Positions 1 to 12,511 of a stretch of DNA of 64,000 nt are shown here, piece after piece (position 1 is the stretch's first letter; every line of letters starts with the position of its first letter). The stretch is taken from the NCBI RefSeq assembly GCF_009649075.1, contig NZ_CP045737.1, positions 1,984,001-2,048,000 on the forward strand, read 5' to 3'. The DNA comes from Aeromicrobium yanjiei (GTDB lineage: Bacteria > Actinomycetota > Actinomycetes > Propionibacteriales > Nocardioidaceae). The position numbers and the translations under genes are program-made. The notes beneath the pieces were generated by a model. The model did not search any database. It saw only the letters and a program-made list of their open reading frames with translations, and had not been told where the DNA came from.

Positions 1-486
1 GCCCTGCTCACGACGGATGTGGTCGCTCGCATTGGCCACGACGGAGTCCAGGCGGGTCGCGAGGCCGTCCTGGGCCGCCGCCAGGTCGGCGTCGGCGCGA
101 GAGGCATCGATCTCCTCGCCCTCGACGACCAGCTCCTCGTCGCGCCACACCTTGCCGTCGTGGACCCGGAGTCCTTCGCCGCTCTTGAGGCGGGTCCAGG
201 CACCTTCGCCGGCGAGGTCGACCAGCATGATGCCGGCGCGCACCAGCATCGGCGGTCCCGTGTTGGGGACGCGTCCGCTGCTGGACGGAGCGGTGTTGAG
301 CACCGCCCGGACGCGTCGGTCGATCAGGGCTTGAGCCTGCCTGGCGTCGAGATCGGGGTGCGCGACCAGAGCGATCTCGCCCTCACGAAGAGAGGCGATG
401 TCGCTGTCGCGCCGGGCGAACCTGAGGGTGCCGACAACACCCTCGACGTCCGGCGGCAGGGGCGTCTTGCGTTTCCAGATGGCCAT
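1..486 (-). CDS. steA: SteA-like putative cytokinetic-ring protein, C-terminus off window
   Basis: Only the N-terminal ~162 residues are in the window, beginning MAIWKRKTPLPPDVEG at the ATG at 484-486. A longer in-frame start lies at 519. Position downstream of recN, plus the sequence pattern (early basic stretch, then a segment reading ...VLNTAPSSSGRVPNTGP), match the actinobacterial SteA family (Rv1697-like; thiamin-pyrophosphokinase-related fold). In corynebacteria this protein forms a complex with the membrane protein SteB and helps daughter-cell separation. In Mtb the same recN-SteA order holds. The start sits 91 bp from the recN stop, with a GAGGAACG ribosome-binding site about 10 nt upstream. 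Function is by homology only, because the C-terminal half is unseen. Confidence 0.75.
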   Translation of the reverse strand, partial: MAIWKRKTPLPPDVEGVVGTLRFARRDSDIASLREGEIALVAHPDLDARQAQALIDRRVRAVLNTAPSSSGRVPNTGPPMLVRAGIMLVDLAGEGAWTRLKSGEGLRVHDGKVWRDEELVVEGEEIDASRADADLAAAQDGLATRLDSVVANASDHIRREQG

Positions 487-550
487 CGCGGTCCATCGTT
501 CCTCGTGGGCGCGACGCATCGGGGAGGTGGTCCCGGCGTGTCGCCGATGT

Positions 551-570
551 GGCGCAACTATCAGTGCGCC
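551..570. repeat. small inverted repeat between recN and steA
   Basis: GGCGCA (551-556) and TGCGCC (565-570) form a 6-bp stem with an 8-nt loop in the short recN-steA gap. It lacks a T-run, so it is at best a weak terminator or pause hairpin. The TGGCGCA/TGCGCC core is shared with the palindrome at 22003-22088, so it may be a decayed member of the same repeat family. Confidence 0.35.
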
Positions 571-577
571 GCCCGCG

Positions 578-2281
578 TCAGCCCCGTGCGAGATCGAGCA
601 GCTCGCGGGCGTGCGCCTGGGCTGTGGCGGACTCCTCCTGGCCGGCCAGCATCCGTGCGAGCTCGTCGACCCGGCCGGACTCCTGCACCAGGATCACCGA
701 GCTGCTGGTGACGTTGCCGTCGTCGTCCTTGGACACCACGAAGTGGTGGTCGGCGAAGGCTGCGACCTGCGGCAGGTGCGTGACCGCGATGACCTGGGCG
801 TGATCGGCCAGGCGGGCGAGACGACGTCCCACCTCGACCGCAGCCTTGCCGCCGATGCCCGCGTCGACCTCGTCGAAGACCAGGGTCGGCACCGTCGTGC
901 GATCCGCGAGCACGACCTCGAGAGCCAGCATGAGCCGCGAGAGCTCGCCGCCGCTCGCGCCCTTGTTGAGCGGCCGGGGACCCATCCCGCTGTTGGCCGA
1001 GAAGAGCATCTCGACGTCGTCGACGCCGTGGGGACCGGGAGTCGCGTCCTCGGCGGTCGTGACCTGGACCTCCAGATGAGCCGACGGCATCGACAGCTGC
1101 GCGATCTCGACGTCGACCAGCTGGGCGAACCGGACCGCGGCGTCACGCCGGATCGTGGTCATGCGGGCTGCGAGCCGCACGACCTCGGGCGCGAGCTCGA
1201 GTCGTTCGGCCTCGAGAGCTGCGACGGCCTCGTCGTCGTTGCCGAGCTCGCCCAGCCGCGCGGCGCTCTGCTGCGCCCATGCGAGCACGTCGTCCAGCGT
1301 CGGACCGTACTTGCGTTGCAGGCCCGCGAGGGCCGCCCGCCGCTCCTGCAGGCTCGCGAGCCGCTCGGGGTCGAGCTCGATCCCTTCGGAGTAGGTGCCG
1401 AGCTCGGCGCCCACGTCGTCGAGCAGGATGCCGAGCTCGAAGACGCGATCGGCCAACGCGTCCAGGGCCGGGTCGTGACCGCCCGCCTCGCGCAGCAGCG
1501 CGGTCGCCTCGGCCACGGTGGTGCGCGCCGACGTGGCGTCCAGATCGCCCACGAGCGCACGATGCGCCTGGTCGGCCGCGCGGGCCAGCGACTCGGAGTG
1601 GGCCAGCCGGCTCTCCTCGGCCTTGAGGGCCTCGTCCTCCCCCGGCTGCGGGTCCACCTCGGCGACCTCGTCGAGGCCGAAGCGCAGGACGTCGAGCTCA
1701 CGGGCGCGCTCCTGCGCGTGCGTGCGCAGCTCGTCGAGCCGCTGCTCGACGGCACGCCAGCGGGCGTAGACCGGGGCGTACGCAGCCGCGGCCTCCGCGA
1801 GCTCGTCGCCGGCGAACCGGTCGAGGGCGGCACGCTGCTCGGCCGGGCGCAGCAGCCGGTGCTGGTCGGACTGTCCGTGGACGGCGACCAGCTCGTCGGT
1901 GACCTCCGCGAGCAGCGCGGCCGGCACCGTGGCGCCGCCGGCCAGCGCACGCGAGCGGCCCTGCGCCGACAGCACGCGTCCGAGGATCACGACGTCCTCG
2001 TCGATGCGGCCACCTGCCTCCTCGACCGCGGTGACCGCCCGCGCCCCGGGACGGACCCCGATGCTCGCCTCGACCCGTGCCTGGTCAGCACCCCGCCTCA
2101 CCAGGCCGAGATCGGCCCGGTCTCCGCGCAGCAGGCCGAGCGCGGTGACGACCATGGTCTTGCCCGCGCCCGTCTCACCTGTGATGACGGTGAAGCCGGG
2201 CGAGAGCTCCAGCTCGGCGGAGTCGATCACTCCGAGGTCGCGCAGGGCGAGGCGCTCCCAGATCGGGCGGGGGGTCGTCAT
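578..2281 (-). CDS. recN: DNA repair protein RecN
   Basis: A 567-residue SMC-like ATPase for recombinational double-strand break repair. The Walker A motif GETGAGKT is at residues 35-42. Long central helical segments (about 170-370) are rich in Glu, Ala, Arg and Leu, as expected for the coiled coil. The C-terminal ABC signature and Walker B are visible (...LSRLMLALEV..., VFDEVDAGIGG), followed by the H-loop VTHLPQVAAFAD. The ATG at 2279-2281 begins MTTPRPIWERLALRDLGVI, the family's usual beginning, and overlaps the nadK stop by ATGA. Length and motifs are complete, so it should be functional. It lies in the conserved tlyA-nadK-recN operon. Confidence 0.96.
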   Translation of the reverse strand: MTTPRPIWERLALRDLGVIDSAELELSPGFTVITGETGAGKTMVVTALGLLRGDRADLGLVRRGADQARVEASIGVRPGARAVTAVEEAGGRIDEDVVILGRVLSAQGRSRALAGGATVPAALLAEVTDELVAVHGQSDQHRLLRPAEQRAALDRFAGDELAEAAAAYAPVYARWRAVEQRLDELRTHAQERARELDVLRFGLDEVAEVDPQPGEDEALKAEESRLAHSESLARAADQAHRALVGDLDATSARTTVAEATALLREAGGHDPALDALADRVFELGILLDDVGAELGTYSEGIELDPERLASLQERRAALAGLQRKYGPTLDDVLAWAQQSAARLGELGNDDEAVAALEAERLELAPEVVRLAARMTTIRRDAAVRFAQLVDVEIAQLSMPSAHLEVQVTTAEDATPGPHGVDDVEMLFSANSGMGPRPLNKGASGGELSRLMLALEVVLADRTTVPTLVFDEVDAGIGGKAAVEVGRRLARLADHAQVIAVTHLPQVAAFADHHFVVSKDDDGNVTSSSVILVQESGRVDELARMLAGQEESATAQAHARELLDLARG

Positions 2282-3195
2282 CGGTCGAGCTCCTCCTGGC
2301 GCCGCTCGGCGGCACCCCGCCAGCCGGCCACGGGAAGATCGAACTTGCGGACCAGACGGTCGGCGAACGATGCGGGGTGCAGGCGGGCGAGGCGCACGGT
2401 CTCGCGGCCCCTGCGGACCTCGACCCGGGCGCCGAGCGGCAGCTCGGCCGCGCGCCGGCCGTCGCACCAGAGCACGCCGGTCGACTGCTCACCGACGACC
2501 TCGATCGCGAGGGTCGAGCTGGGCGACACGACCAGCGGCCGGGCGAAGAGGGCGTGCGCGCTGATCGGGACCATGAGCAGCGCCTCGACCTCGGGCCACA
2601 CGATCGGTCCGCCCGCGCTGAAGTTGTAGGCGGTCGACCCGGTCGGCGTGGCGCACACGATGCCGTCGCAGCCCCAGCGGGACACCGGCCGGTCGTCGAT
2701 CTCCAGGACGATCTCCAGCATGCGCTCGCGGGCGGCCTTCTCCACCGACGCCTCGTTGAGCGCCCAGTTGGTCGCCACGACCTCACCGGCGACCGTGACC
2801 GACACGTCGACGGTCAGACGTTCCTCGACCGTGTAGGTGCGGTCGACCACGCCCCGGACGACGTCCTGCAGGTCCTCCACGTCGGCCTCGGCCAGGAAGC
2901 CGACGTGACCGAGGTTGACCCCAAGCACCGCGGTGCTGGTGCCGCGGCACATCTCAGCGGCTCGCAGGATGGTGCCGTCGCCGCCGAACACGACGGCGAG
3001 CTCGCAGCCGGCGGCTGCGCCGGGCCCGGCGGCCACGACGTGGGCGTCCTGCAGGCCCGCCGCTCGCAGCGCCTCGGCATCGGAGTCCAGCACACAGACC
3101 TCGATGCCGTGGACCTGCACCTCGGCCGCGAACGAGGCCGCCACCTTGGCGGCCGCCTCCCGAGCCGCGTGGACCGCCAGCAGCACCCTTCTCAT
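2278..3195 (-). CDS. nadK: NAD kinase
   Basis: A 305-aa NAD kinase (PpnK), which phosphorylates NAD+ to NADP+ with ATP or polyphosphate in the cytosol. The GGDGT nucleotide-binding motif is at residues 71-75. The NE motif (ALNEASVEK) and the glycine-rich stretch DGIVCATPTGSTAYNFSAGG follow in the canonical order. It overlaps tlyA (ATGA at 3192-3195) and recN (ATGA at 2278-2281), so the three are translationally coupled. The order tlyA-nadK-recN is standard in actinobacteria. Confidence 0.97.
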   Translation of the reverse strand: MRRVLLAVHAAREAAAKVAASFAAEVQVHGIEVCVLDSDAEALRAAGLQDAHVVAAGPGAAAGCELAVVFGGDGTILRAAEMCRGTSTAVLGVNLGHVGFLAEADVEDLQDVVRGVVDRTYTVEERLTVDVSVTVAGEVVATNWALNEASVEKAARERMLEIVLEIDDRPVSRWGCDGIVCATPTGSTAYNFSAGGPIVWPEVEALLMVPISAHALFARPLVVSPSSTLAIEVVGEQSTGVLWCDGRRAAELPLGARVEVRRGRETVRLARLHPASFADRLVRKFDLPVAGWRGAAERRQEELDR

Positions 3196-4022
3196 CTGTT
3201 CACCCCTGTCGTGTCGAGCGGGCCGGCGGCGACGACGTCGTGAGCCGCCTGCTCGGTGGGAGCATCAGCGTCCGAGCGCAACCAGCAGAAGTACTCGACG
3301 TTGCCCGCAGGACCTGGCAGCGGGCTGGGCGCCAGCGCGCGCGTGCCCCAGCCGAGCTCGTGGGCCGATCGGCAGACCCGCAGGACGGCGTCGGCGTGCA
3401 GCGCGGGATCGCGCACCACCCCGTTCTTGCCCAGGTTGCTCTTGCCGACCTCGAACTGCGGCTTGATCATCAGCACGATGTCGCCTTCCGGGCTCGGCTC
3501 GCACACCCGGGTGAGGGCGGGCATGACCACCGTAAGGGAGATGAAGGACAGATCCGAGACGACGAGCTGCACCGGCCCGCCGATGTCGTCCGCCTCCAGG
3601 TTGCGCACGTTGGTCCGGTCGAACACGTGGACGCGCTCGTCGGACTGCAGCGCCCACACCAGCTGGCCGTAGCCGACGTCGACTGCGCAGACCTCACGTG
3701 CGCCCTTGCGCAGCAGCACGTCGGTGAATCCACCGGTCGAGGCGCCCGCGTCGAGGCACCGCCGGCCCTCGACGCTCAGCCCCATGGGCTCGAACACCGC
3801 GAGCGCACCCAACAGCTTGTGGGCACCGCGGGAGGCGTAGGTCGGCTCCTTGCTCTCGCGCACGACGATCGCCTGGTCCGTCGTGACACCGGTCGCCGCC
3901 TTGGCCGCCACCGAGCCGCCGACCCGGACGAGGCCTTCCTCGATCATCGTCGCGGCATGCTCGCGGGAACGGGCCAGCCCCCGGCGGACGAGCTCGGCGT
4001 CCAGGCGCAGGCGTCGGCTCAT
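3192..4022 (-). CDS. tlyA: TlyA family rRNA (cytidine-2'-O)-methyltransferase
   Basis: A 276-aa protein with an N-terminal S4 RNA-binding domain (about 1-60, [19 protein letters not shown]) and an FtsJ-type SAM-dependent methyltransferase domain (DAGASTGGFTDVLL, then SDLSFISL). In mycobacteria TlyA 2'-O-methylates C1409 of 16S and C1920 of 23S rRNA, which makes ribosomes sensitive to capreomycin. The same activity is inferred here. The start at 4022 gives the typical MSRRLRLD beginning; an upstream in-frame ATG at 4067 would add an atypical Arg-rich extension. It overlaps nadK by 4 nt. Confidence 0.95.
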   Translation of the reverse strand: MSRRLRLDAELVRRGLARSREHAATMIEEGLVRVGGSVAAKAATGVTTDQAIVVRESKEPTYASRGAHKLLGALAVFEPMGLSVEGRRCLDAGASTGGFTDVLLRKGAREVCAVDVGYGQLVWALQSDERVHVFDRTNVRNLEADDIGGPVQLVVSDLSFISLTVVMPALTRVCEPSPEGDIVLMIKPQFEVGKSNLGKNGVVRDPALHADAVLRVCRSAHELGWGTRALAPSPLPGPAGNVEYFCWLRSDADAPTEQAAHDVVAAGPLDTTGVNR

Positions 4023-4029
4023 GCGCGGC

Positions 4030-4230
4030 TCACGGCGAGGCCTGCTCGGCCGGGTCGCGACCCGCATTGGCCAGGGACGCCCGCAGGACGCCGTGGATCG
4101 CGTCGAACTGCTCGGCGTGGTTGGAGATCTCGAGGTCGTCGAGCCGGTCCAGGCGTCCGAGCGCCTCGTCGATCTCGGCGTGACCCGTGGGTTCCACGGC
4201 GGGGCCGGCCTCGTCGGGCATCGTGGTCAT
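4030..4230 (-). CDS. conserved hypothetical small protein (66 aa)
   Basis: A 66-residue acidic protein beginning MTTMPDEAGPAVEP, with a likely helical repeat (AEIDEALGRLDRLDDLEISNHAEQFDAIHGVLRASLA). It starts with an ATGA overlap on the HAD phosphatase stop and ends 7 nt before tlyA. Mtb has a small ORF (Rv1693) in exactly this slot, so it is probably a real, conserved gene. No function is known to me. The HAEQFDAIHGVLR segment is the most recognisable part. Confidence 0.8.
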   Translation of the reverse strand: MTTMPDEAGPAVEPTGHAEIDEALGRLDRLDDLEISNHAEQFDAIHGVLRASLANAGRDPAEQASP

Positions 4231-5252
4231 GTGTCCAGTGTCCCATCCAGCACCACCTGCACGTCGGACCGATCGGCCGCGTCCCACGCCAGCGCGACGA
4301 CCGCGCGCAGGGCGTCGGTCGAGCCGGCCTCACCGCCCACCAGACCGATGACCCCGTCGTGCACCTCGGCCACGGCTGCACCGCAACGCGCCCGACCGTC
4401 GCCGGCCACCTGCACCTCACGGTGCACCTCGACCAGACCGCGCAGATCGGCCGAGACGAACGTCGGACGGTGACCGGGCCGAGCCGCGGCGACCTCCGCC
4501 AGTGAGCTCACGCCGGTGAGCACCACCAGGCTGTCGATGCCGGCGTTGATCGCGCCGTCGATGTCGGTGTCGAGCCGGTCGCCCACCATCAACGGCTTGC
4601 GGCCACCGACCCGGGCAAGGGTCTCGTCGAACAGTGCGCGCTCGGGCTTGCCCGCGACGATCGGCTCCGCACCTGTGGCGTTGCGCACCGCCTGCACGAG
4701 CGAGCCATTGCCCGGTGCGATGCCTCGGGGCGTGGGGACGGTCAGGTCCGTGTTGCTGACGTACCACGGCAGCCCCGACTGGATCGCGTACGCGGCCTCG
4801 GCCAGGTGCGCCCAGCCGATGTCACCATGGAAGCCCTGCACCACGGCCGACGGCCCGTCGTCGAGACTCGCCACGCAGCGCAGGCCGCGCTCCTCCAGGG
4901 GCACGCGCAGCCCCTCCCCGCCGACGACCAGCACGGCTGACCCAGCAGGCAAGGCGTCCGCCACCAGATGGGCGACGGCCTGCCCCGCGGTGACGACGTC
5001 CTCGTCCGCGAGCTCGGGCATGTCCATCTCGCGCAGCTTCTTGGCCACGGCCAGAGCCGGCCGCGAGGCGTTGTTGGTGATGTACGCGAGATGGATGCCG
5101 CCCTCGCGGGCCTGCCGCAGGGCGTCGGCGGCGCCCGGCACGGGGTCGGCACCGAGATAGACGACGCCGTCCAGGTCGAGCATCGCCAGGTCGTACGTCG
5201 CACCGAGCTCCCGCGTCGTCGAGCCGAGGACGTCCTGCGGGGTCGAGGTCAT
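4227..5252 (-). CDS. HAD-IIA family phosphatase, probable glycerol-3-phosphate phosphatase
   Basis: A 341-aa HAD hydrolase of subfamily IIA (NagD-like). Motif I is DLDGVVYLG, with the nucleophile Asp26 and acid/base Asp28. Motif II lies in ITNNASR. The C-terminal Lys/Asp motifs are in AGKPERALFDE and MVGDRLDTDIDGAINAG. The orthologous position in Mtb is Rv1692, described as a D,L-glycerol-3-phosphate phosphatase in glycerophospholipid recycling; that substrate is inferred here from synteny. The start at 5252 overlaps the SSB-like stop (ATGA). The C-terminal ~80 residues extend beyond the HAD core, as in the Mtb protein. Confidence 0.88.
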   Translation of the reverse strand: MTSTPQDVLGSTTRELGATYDLAMLDLDGVVYLGADPVPGAADALRQAREGGIHLAYITNNASRPALAVAKKLREMDMPELADEDVVTAGQAVAHLVADALPAGSAVLVVGGEGLRVPLEERGLRCVASLDDGPSAVVQGFHGDIGWAHLAEAAYAIQSGLPWYVSNTDLTVPTPRGIAPGNGSLVQAVRNATGAEPIVAGKPERALFDETLARVGGRKPLMVGDRLDTDIDGAINAGIDSLVVLTGVSSLAEVAAARPGHRPTFVSADLRGLVEVHREVQVAGDGRARCGAAVAEVHDGVIGLVGGEAGSTDALRAVVALAWDAADRSDVQVVLDGTLDT

Positions 5253-5602
5253 GGGTCCGAGGCTACCGCCGTGGCCGAGACCTTCCGGCAGGTGTCGACG
5301 TCGACCGAGACGAAGCTCATCACGCCGGCGCCACCGCTCACGAACCGCCGCCGCAGCGCACCCGCGACCGTGACCGCGGAGCCCGGCTCCAACCGGAGCA
5401 CCGAGCGGCGCAGCGCCGCCCGCCAGACCGAGCACTCGATCGTGTCGACGACCTGCTTGGACCGGCGACGGGCAGCGGCACTGCGGCGCACGACCAGCCG
5501 GAACGAGACGACCTCGTCGCCGCTCGGCAGGACCTTGGACTCCGGGACGCCGGAGACGCGACCCGTCAGGTGGACTCTGTTGTTCTCATCAGTCATGGAC
5601 AT
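5249..5602 (-). CDS. SSB-like OB-fold protein
   Basis: A 117-aa OB-fold protein resembling single-stranded DNA-binding protein (NRVHLTGRVSGVPESKVLPSG, then an Arg-rich strand, then TIECSVWRA). It is shorter than replicative SSB (~160-180 aa) and lacks the Gly-rich linker and the acidic C-terminal tail ending in PF, so it is probably an accessory paralogue and not the essential SSB. I chose the ATG at 5602 (MSMTDENN), preceded by a G-rich ribosome-binding site. ATG 5596 is an alternative. A perfect 13-bp hairpin (5606-5634) encloses that ribosome-binding site. It is coupled by ATGA to the phosphatase. Confidence 0.75.
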   Translation of the reverse strand: MSMTDENNRVHLTGRVSGVPESKVLPSGDEVVSFRLVVRRSAAARRRSKQVVDTIECSVWRAALRRSVLRLEPGSAVTVAGALRRRFVSGGAGVMSFVSVDVDTCRKVSATAVASDP

Positions 5603-5605
5603 GAC

Positions 5606-5634
5606 GATGCCCCCCACCGCAGGTGGGGGGCATC
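5606..5634 (-). promoter_or_regulatory. 13-bp perfect hairpin over the SSB-like gene's ribosome-binding site
   Basis: GATGCCCCCCACC (5606-5618) and its exact complement (5622-5634) flank the 3-nt loop GCA. On the minus strand the hairpin follows the TPR gene stop (5672) and ends 4 nt before the ATG at 5602. The run GGTGGGGGG in its 3' arm is the only candidate Shine-Dalgarno. No T-run follows. It could be a terminator for the TPR gene, a translational block for the downstream operon, or both. Confidence 0.6.
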
Positions 5635-5671
5635 GGGTCACGGCGCAGATGTGGACAGCTTCGCCGGTGGG

Positions 5672-6652
5672 TCAGTCCTGTGGACGCTTGTCGAGCTCGC
5701 GCAGCCGCTCCTCGGCATCCGTCGACTTGTTGCCGTCGACGGCGACCGTGCGGTGGAACCACTCGATCGCCTCGTCGCGCCGGCCCGCGTCGAGCAGGGC
5801 GTCGGCGTACGCATAGCGCAGGCGCGGAACCCAGTCGCCACGACCCTTGGTGTGCAGCGGCTCGGTCTCGAGCAGCCGCACGGCCGCGTCGTACTGGCCC
5901 TGGTCGCGGCGGGCACCGGCCACCACGATCGACAGCTCGATCTGACCTGCGTCGTCCAGCTGGCCGCGGATCTCGGGGGTGTCGTACGCGATCGCCTTGT
6001 CGGGACGCTTCAGCGCCCGCTCACAGTCGGCCATCATCGGGGCGTACATGTAGCCGCCGGTCATGCGGCGGGCCGCACGGAACTCCGACAACGCCTCGGC
6101 CCACTTGCCGCACGCATACGCAGTCTCACCGCACGCCTCGCGGACGAGCCCGGTGCGGGTCGCACGGGCACGCGCTGCCAGCGCGTGACGGTGCGCGGTC
6201 TCGGGATCCTCCGCAATCAGCATGCCCGCCATCACCAGGTGACGCGCGACCTTGTCGGCCAGCTTCTCCGGCAGGCTCTGGAGTGCCTGCCTTGCGTGCT
6301 TGTCCAGGTCCTTTGCGCTGACGTCGTCCGGGATCGGCGGACCGTCGTAGATCTTCTGCGCCGCGGTCCGGTCGCCCTCTTCCTGGCGGCGGTTGCGCGG
6401 GGCGTCGTACGCCTTGCCGTCACGGCGCGGGTGCGCCGGCCGGCCGTCGCGCCTCGCGTCGGGCTTGCCGTCGCGCCGGGCGTCCGGCTTGCCACCGCGG
6501 GCAGGCTTGCCGTCGCGCCGATCGGGGGAACCGCTCCCCCGCTGGTCGCGTCCTCCACGGCTCTCGGGCTTGCCGCCACGAGCGCCACCGCTGCCGGCCC
6601 CTCGGCCAGCAGGCTTCCCACCGTCACGGCGGGGATTTCTCGACTCAGCCAT
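5672..6652 (-). CDS. TPR-repeat protein with Arg/Gly/Lys-rich N-terminus
   Basis: A 326-residue protein. Residues 1 to about 95 are low complexity and strongly basic, with repeated RRDGKPDA and GGKP units. The rest is a helical tetratricopeptide domain (for example EACGETAYACGKWAEALSEFRAA and YAYADALLDAGRRDEAIEWFHRTVAVD). It corresponds in position to Rv1691, a TPR protein of unknown role upstream of the HAD phosphatase. The basic tail suggests RNA or nucleic-acid binding, but that is inference. The gene follows the rRNA operon terminator. The start at ATG 6652 has a GGAAGGAACGA ribosome-binding region. Confidence 0.85.
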   Translation of the reverse strand: MAESRNPRRDGGKPAGRGAGSGGARGGKPESRGGRDQRGSGSPDRRDGKPARGGKPDARRDGKPDARRDGRPAHPRRDGKAYDAPRNRRQEEGDRTAAQKIYDGPPIPDDVSAKDLDKHARQALQSLPEKLADKVARHLVMAGMLIAEDPETAHRHALAARARATRTGLVREACGETAYACGKWAEALSEFRAARRMTGGYMYAPMMADCERALKRPDKAIAYDTPEIRGQLDDAGQIELSIVVAGARRDQGQYDAAVRLLETEPLHTKGRGDWVPRLRYAYADALLDAGRRDEAIEWFHRTVAVDGNKSTDAEERLRELDKRPQD

Positions 6653-6749
6653 GAGTCGTTCCTTCCATCGAACACTTCGCGCACACGCAGATGTGTGCAC
6701 ATGATTTTCCGTACACGTCCTTGGTACACCATTGGGTGCACAAACAGCA
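6653..6749 (-). other. intergenic leader of the TPR gene
   Basis: 97 bp between the rrn terminator and the TPR start. It is A/T-richer than its surroundings, as expected for a promoter. I see no -35/-10 pair I can defend and no other gene. Confidence 0.4.
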
Positions 6750-6778
6750 GCGAGGCCGCCCCAGTGGGGCGGCCTCGC
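6750..6778 (-). terminator. rRNA operon terminator
   Basis: A perfect 13-bp G+C-rich stem (GCGAGGCCGCCCC at 6750-6762 with its complement 6766-6778) around a 3-nt loop. On the minus strand it is followed by TGCTGTTTG. It lies 12 nt after the 5S 3' end, the expected place for the rrn operon terminator. Confidence 0.85.
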
Positions 6779-6789
6779 GCTAATGATTG

Positions 6790-6907
6790 TCCGGCGACGT
6801 CCTACTCTCCCACACAGTCTCCCGTGCAGTACCATCGGCGCTGAGAGGCTTGACTTCCGGGTTCGGAATGTAGCCGGGTATTTCCCTCTCGCCATGGTCG
6901 CCGAAAC
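6790..6907 (-). rRNA. rrf: 5S ribosomal RNA
   Basis: About 118 nt. On the minus strand it begins with the GGCGACCATGGCGAGAGGGA region and contains the conserved CCGAACCCGGAAGTCAAGCC. It ends with GAGAGTAGGACGTCGCCGG, which pairs with the 5' end. Boundaries are accurate to a few nucleotides. Confidence 0.96.
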
Positions 6908-7032
6908 TCTATTGAGATATCAACTCAAAACCATGCACACCCTGATCCCACACGAGTGTGGGGGGTGCTTGGTGGTTCCCGGACGTATCTCGGGAACCTC
7001 ACAGTGGACGCGGTGTACATCTTTGTAAGAAA
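6908..7032 (-). other. 23S-5S spacer with 23S 3' processing strand
   Basis: The spacer holds a GGTTCCCG/CGGGAACC 8-bp hairpin (about 6973-6997), a CCCACAC/GTGTGGG hairpin (about 6947-6962), and a segment (about 6984-7026) complementary to the 5' flank of 23S at about 10133-10175. The long-range complement is expected to form the stalk cut during 23S maturation. No tRNA is present. Confidence 0.7.
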
Positions 7033-12008
<4,976 letters not shown>

Positions 12009-12164
12009 AAGCAGCTAAAGCGCTGCCAAACTTCAGTTCAACCTGACAAACTATTTGCTGACAAATAAATTGTCGGAATTGATTCCATCAAGCCAACCAA
12101 ACAAACCCGAAAGTCCATCTGGCAAGTCTCGACGGGGTACTACTAATTAATCTCGTCGACTTTT
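12009..12164 (-). other. 16S leader RNA
   Basis: Transcribed leader between boxA and 16S, with an A/T-rich stretch near 12045-12095. It contains CATCTGGCA (12116-12124, plus strand), complementary to 10474-10482 beyond the 16S 3' end, so it forms part of the inner processing stalk. Confidence 0.65.
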
Positions 12165-12186
12165 GGCACACTGTTGAGTTCTCAAG
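12165..12186 (-). promoter_or_regulatory. rrn leader boxA-type antitermination site
   Basis: The minus strand reads CTTGAGAACTCAACAGTGTG, the typical actinobacterial rrn boxA context recognised by NusB/NusE. The overlapping 12 nt 12165-12176 are also perfectly complementary to 10297-10308 in the spacer. Confidence 0.7.
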
Positions 12187-12240
12187 GATCAGACGCTCAC
12201 CTCGACCCAGCCACTGGCTGAATCTCAGGGCAACTCGTCC

Positions 12241-12269
12241 AACTTACACGGCTCGTTTTCACCGGTCAA
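12241..12269 (-). promoter_or_regulatory. rrn promoter, proximal
   Basis: On the minus strand, a -35 box TTGACC (12264-12269) and a -10 box TAAGTT (12241-12246) are separated by 17 nt, about 230 bp before the 16S gene and just upstream of boxA. This is a sigma70-type promoter in the expected place. Confidence 0.6.
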
Positions 12270-12427
12270 ACCCGGGTCGGTCACCATGTCGCTCTGCGTT
12301 CTCAGCGATCCGTTCCCTGGAGCCAGTGAAGGCTCCGTGCCGTTGATCGTTTCGGTTGAGCTGGCTGGAAGCTCGCATCCGGCTGGCGTTTCGGCCTGTC
12401 CGCTTGCTGCGCTGTCCAACAAGAAGA

Positions 12428-12457
12428 ACATTACGGGTGCGTCTCCCGGTCCGTCAA
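12428..12457 (-). promoter_or_regulatory. rrn promoter, distal
   Basis: On the minus strand, a -35 box TTGACG (12452-12457) and a -10 box TAATGT (12428-12433) are separated by 18 nt. It would be the upstream member of a tandem promoter pair. The 12187-12511 stretch holds no gene I can support. Confidence 0.5.
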
Positions 12458-12511
12458 ATCGCATTCGCGTGCTCCATGCCACAGTCGGCGGGAGCCCTGA
12501 AATGACGGGGA

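Noticed and set aside
398..2629. 743-codon plus-strand open frame opposite recN
   Set aside because: High-G+C antisense shadow; the minus strand encodes RecN with all motifs.
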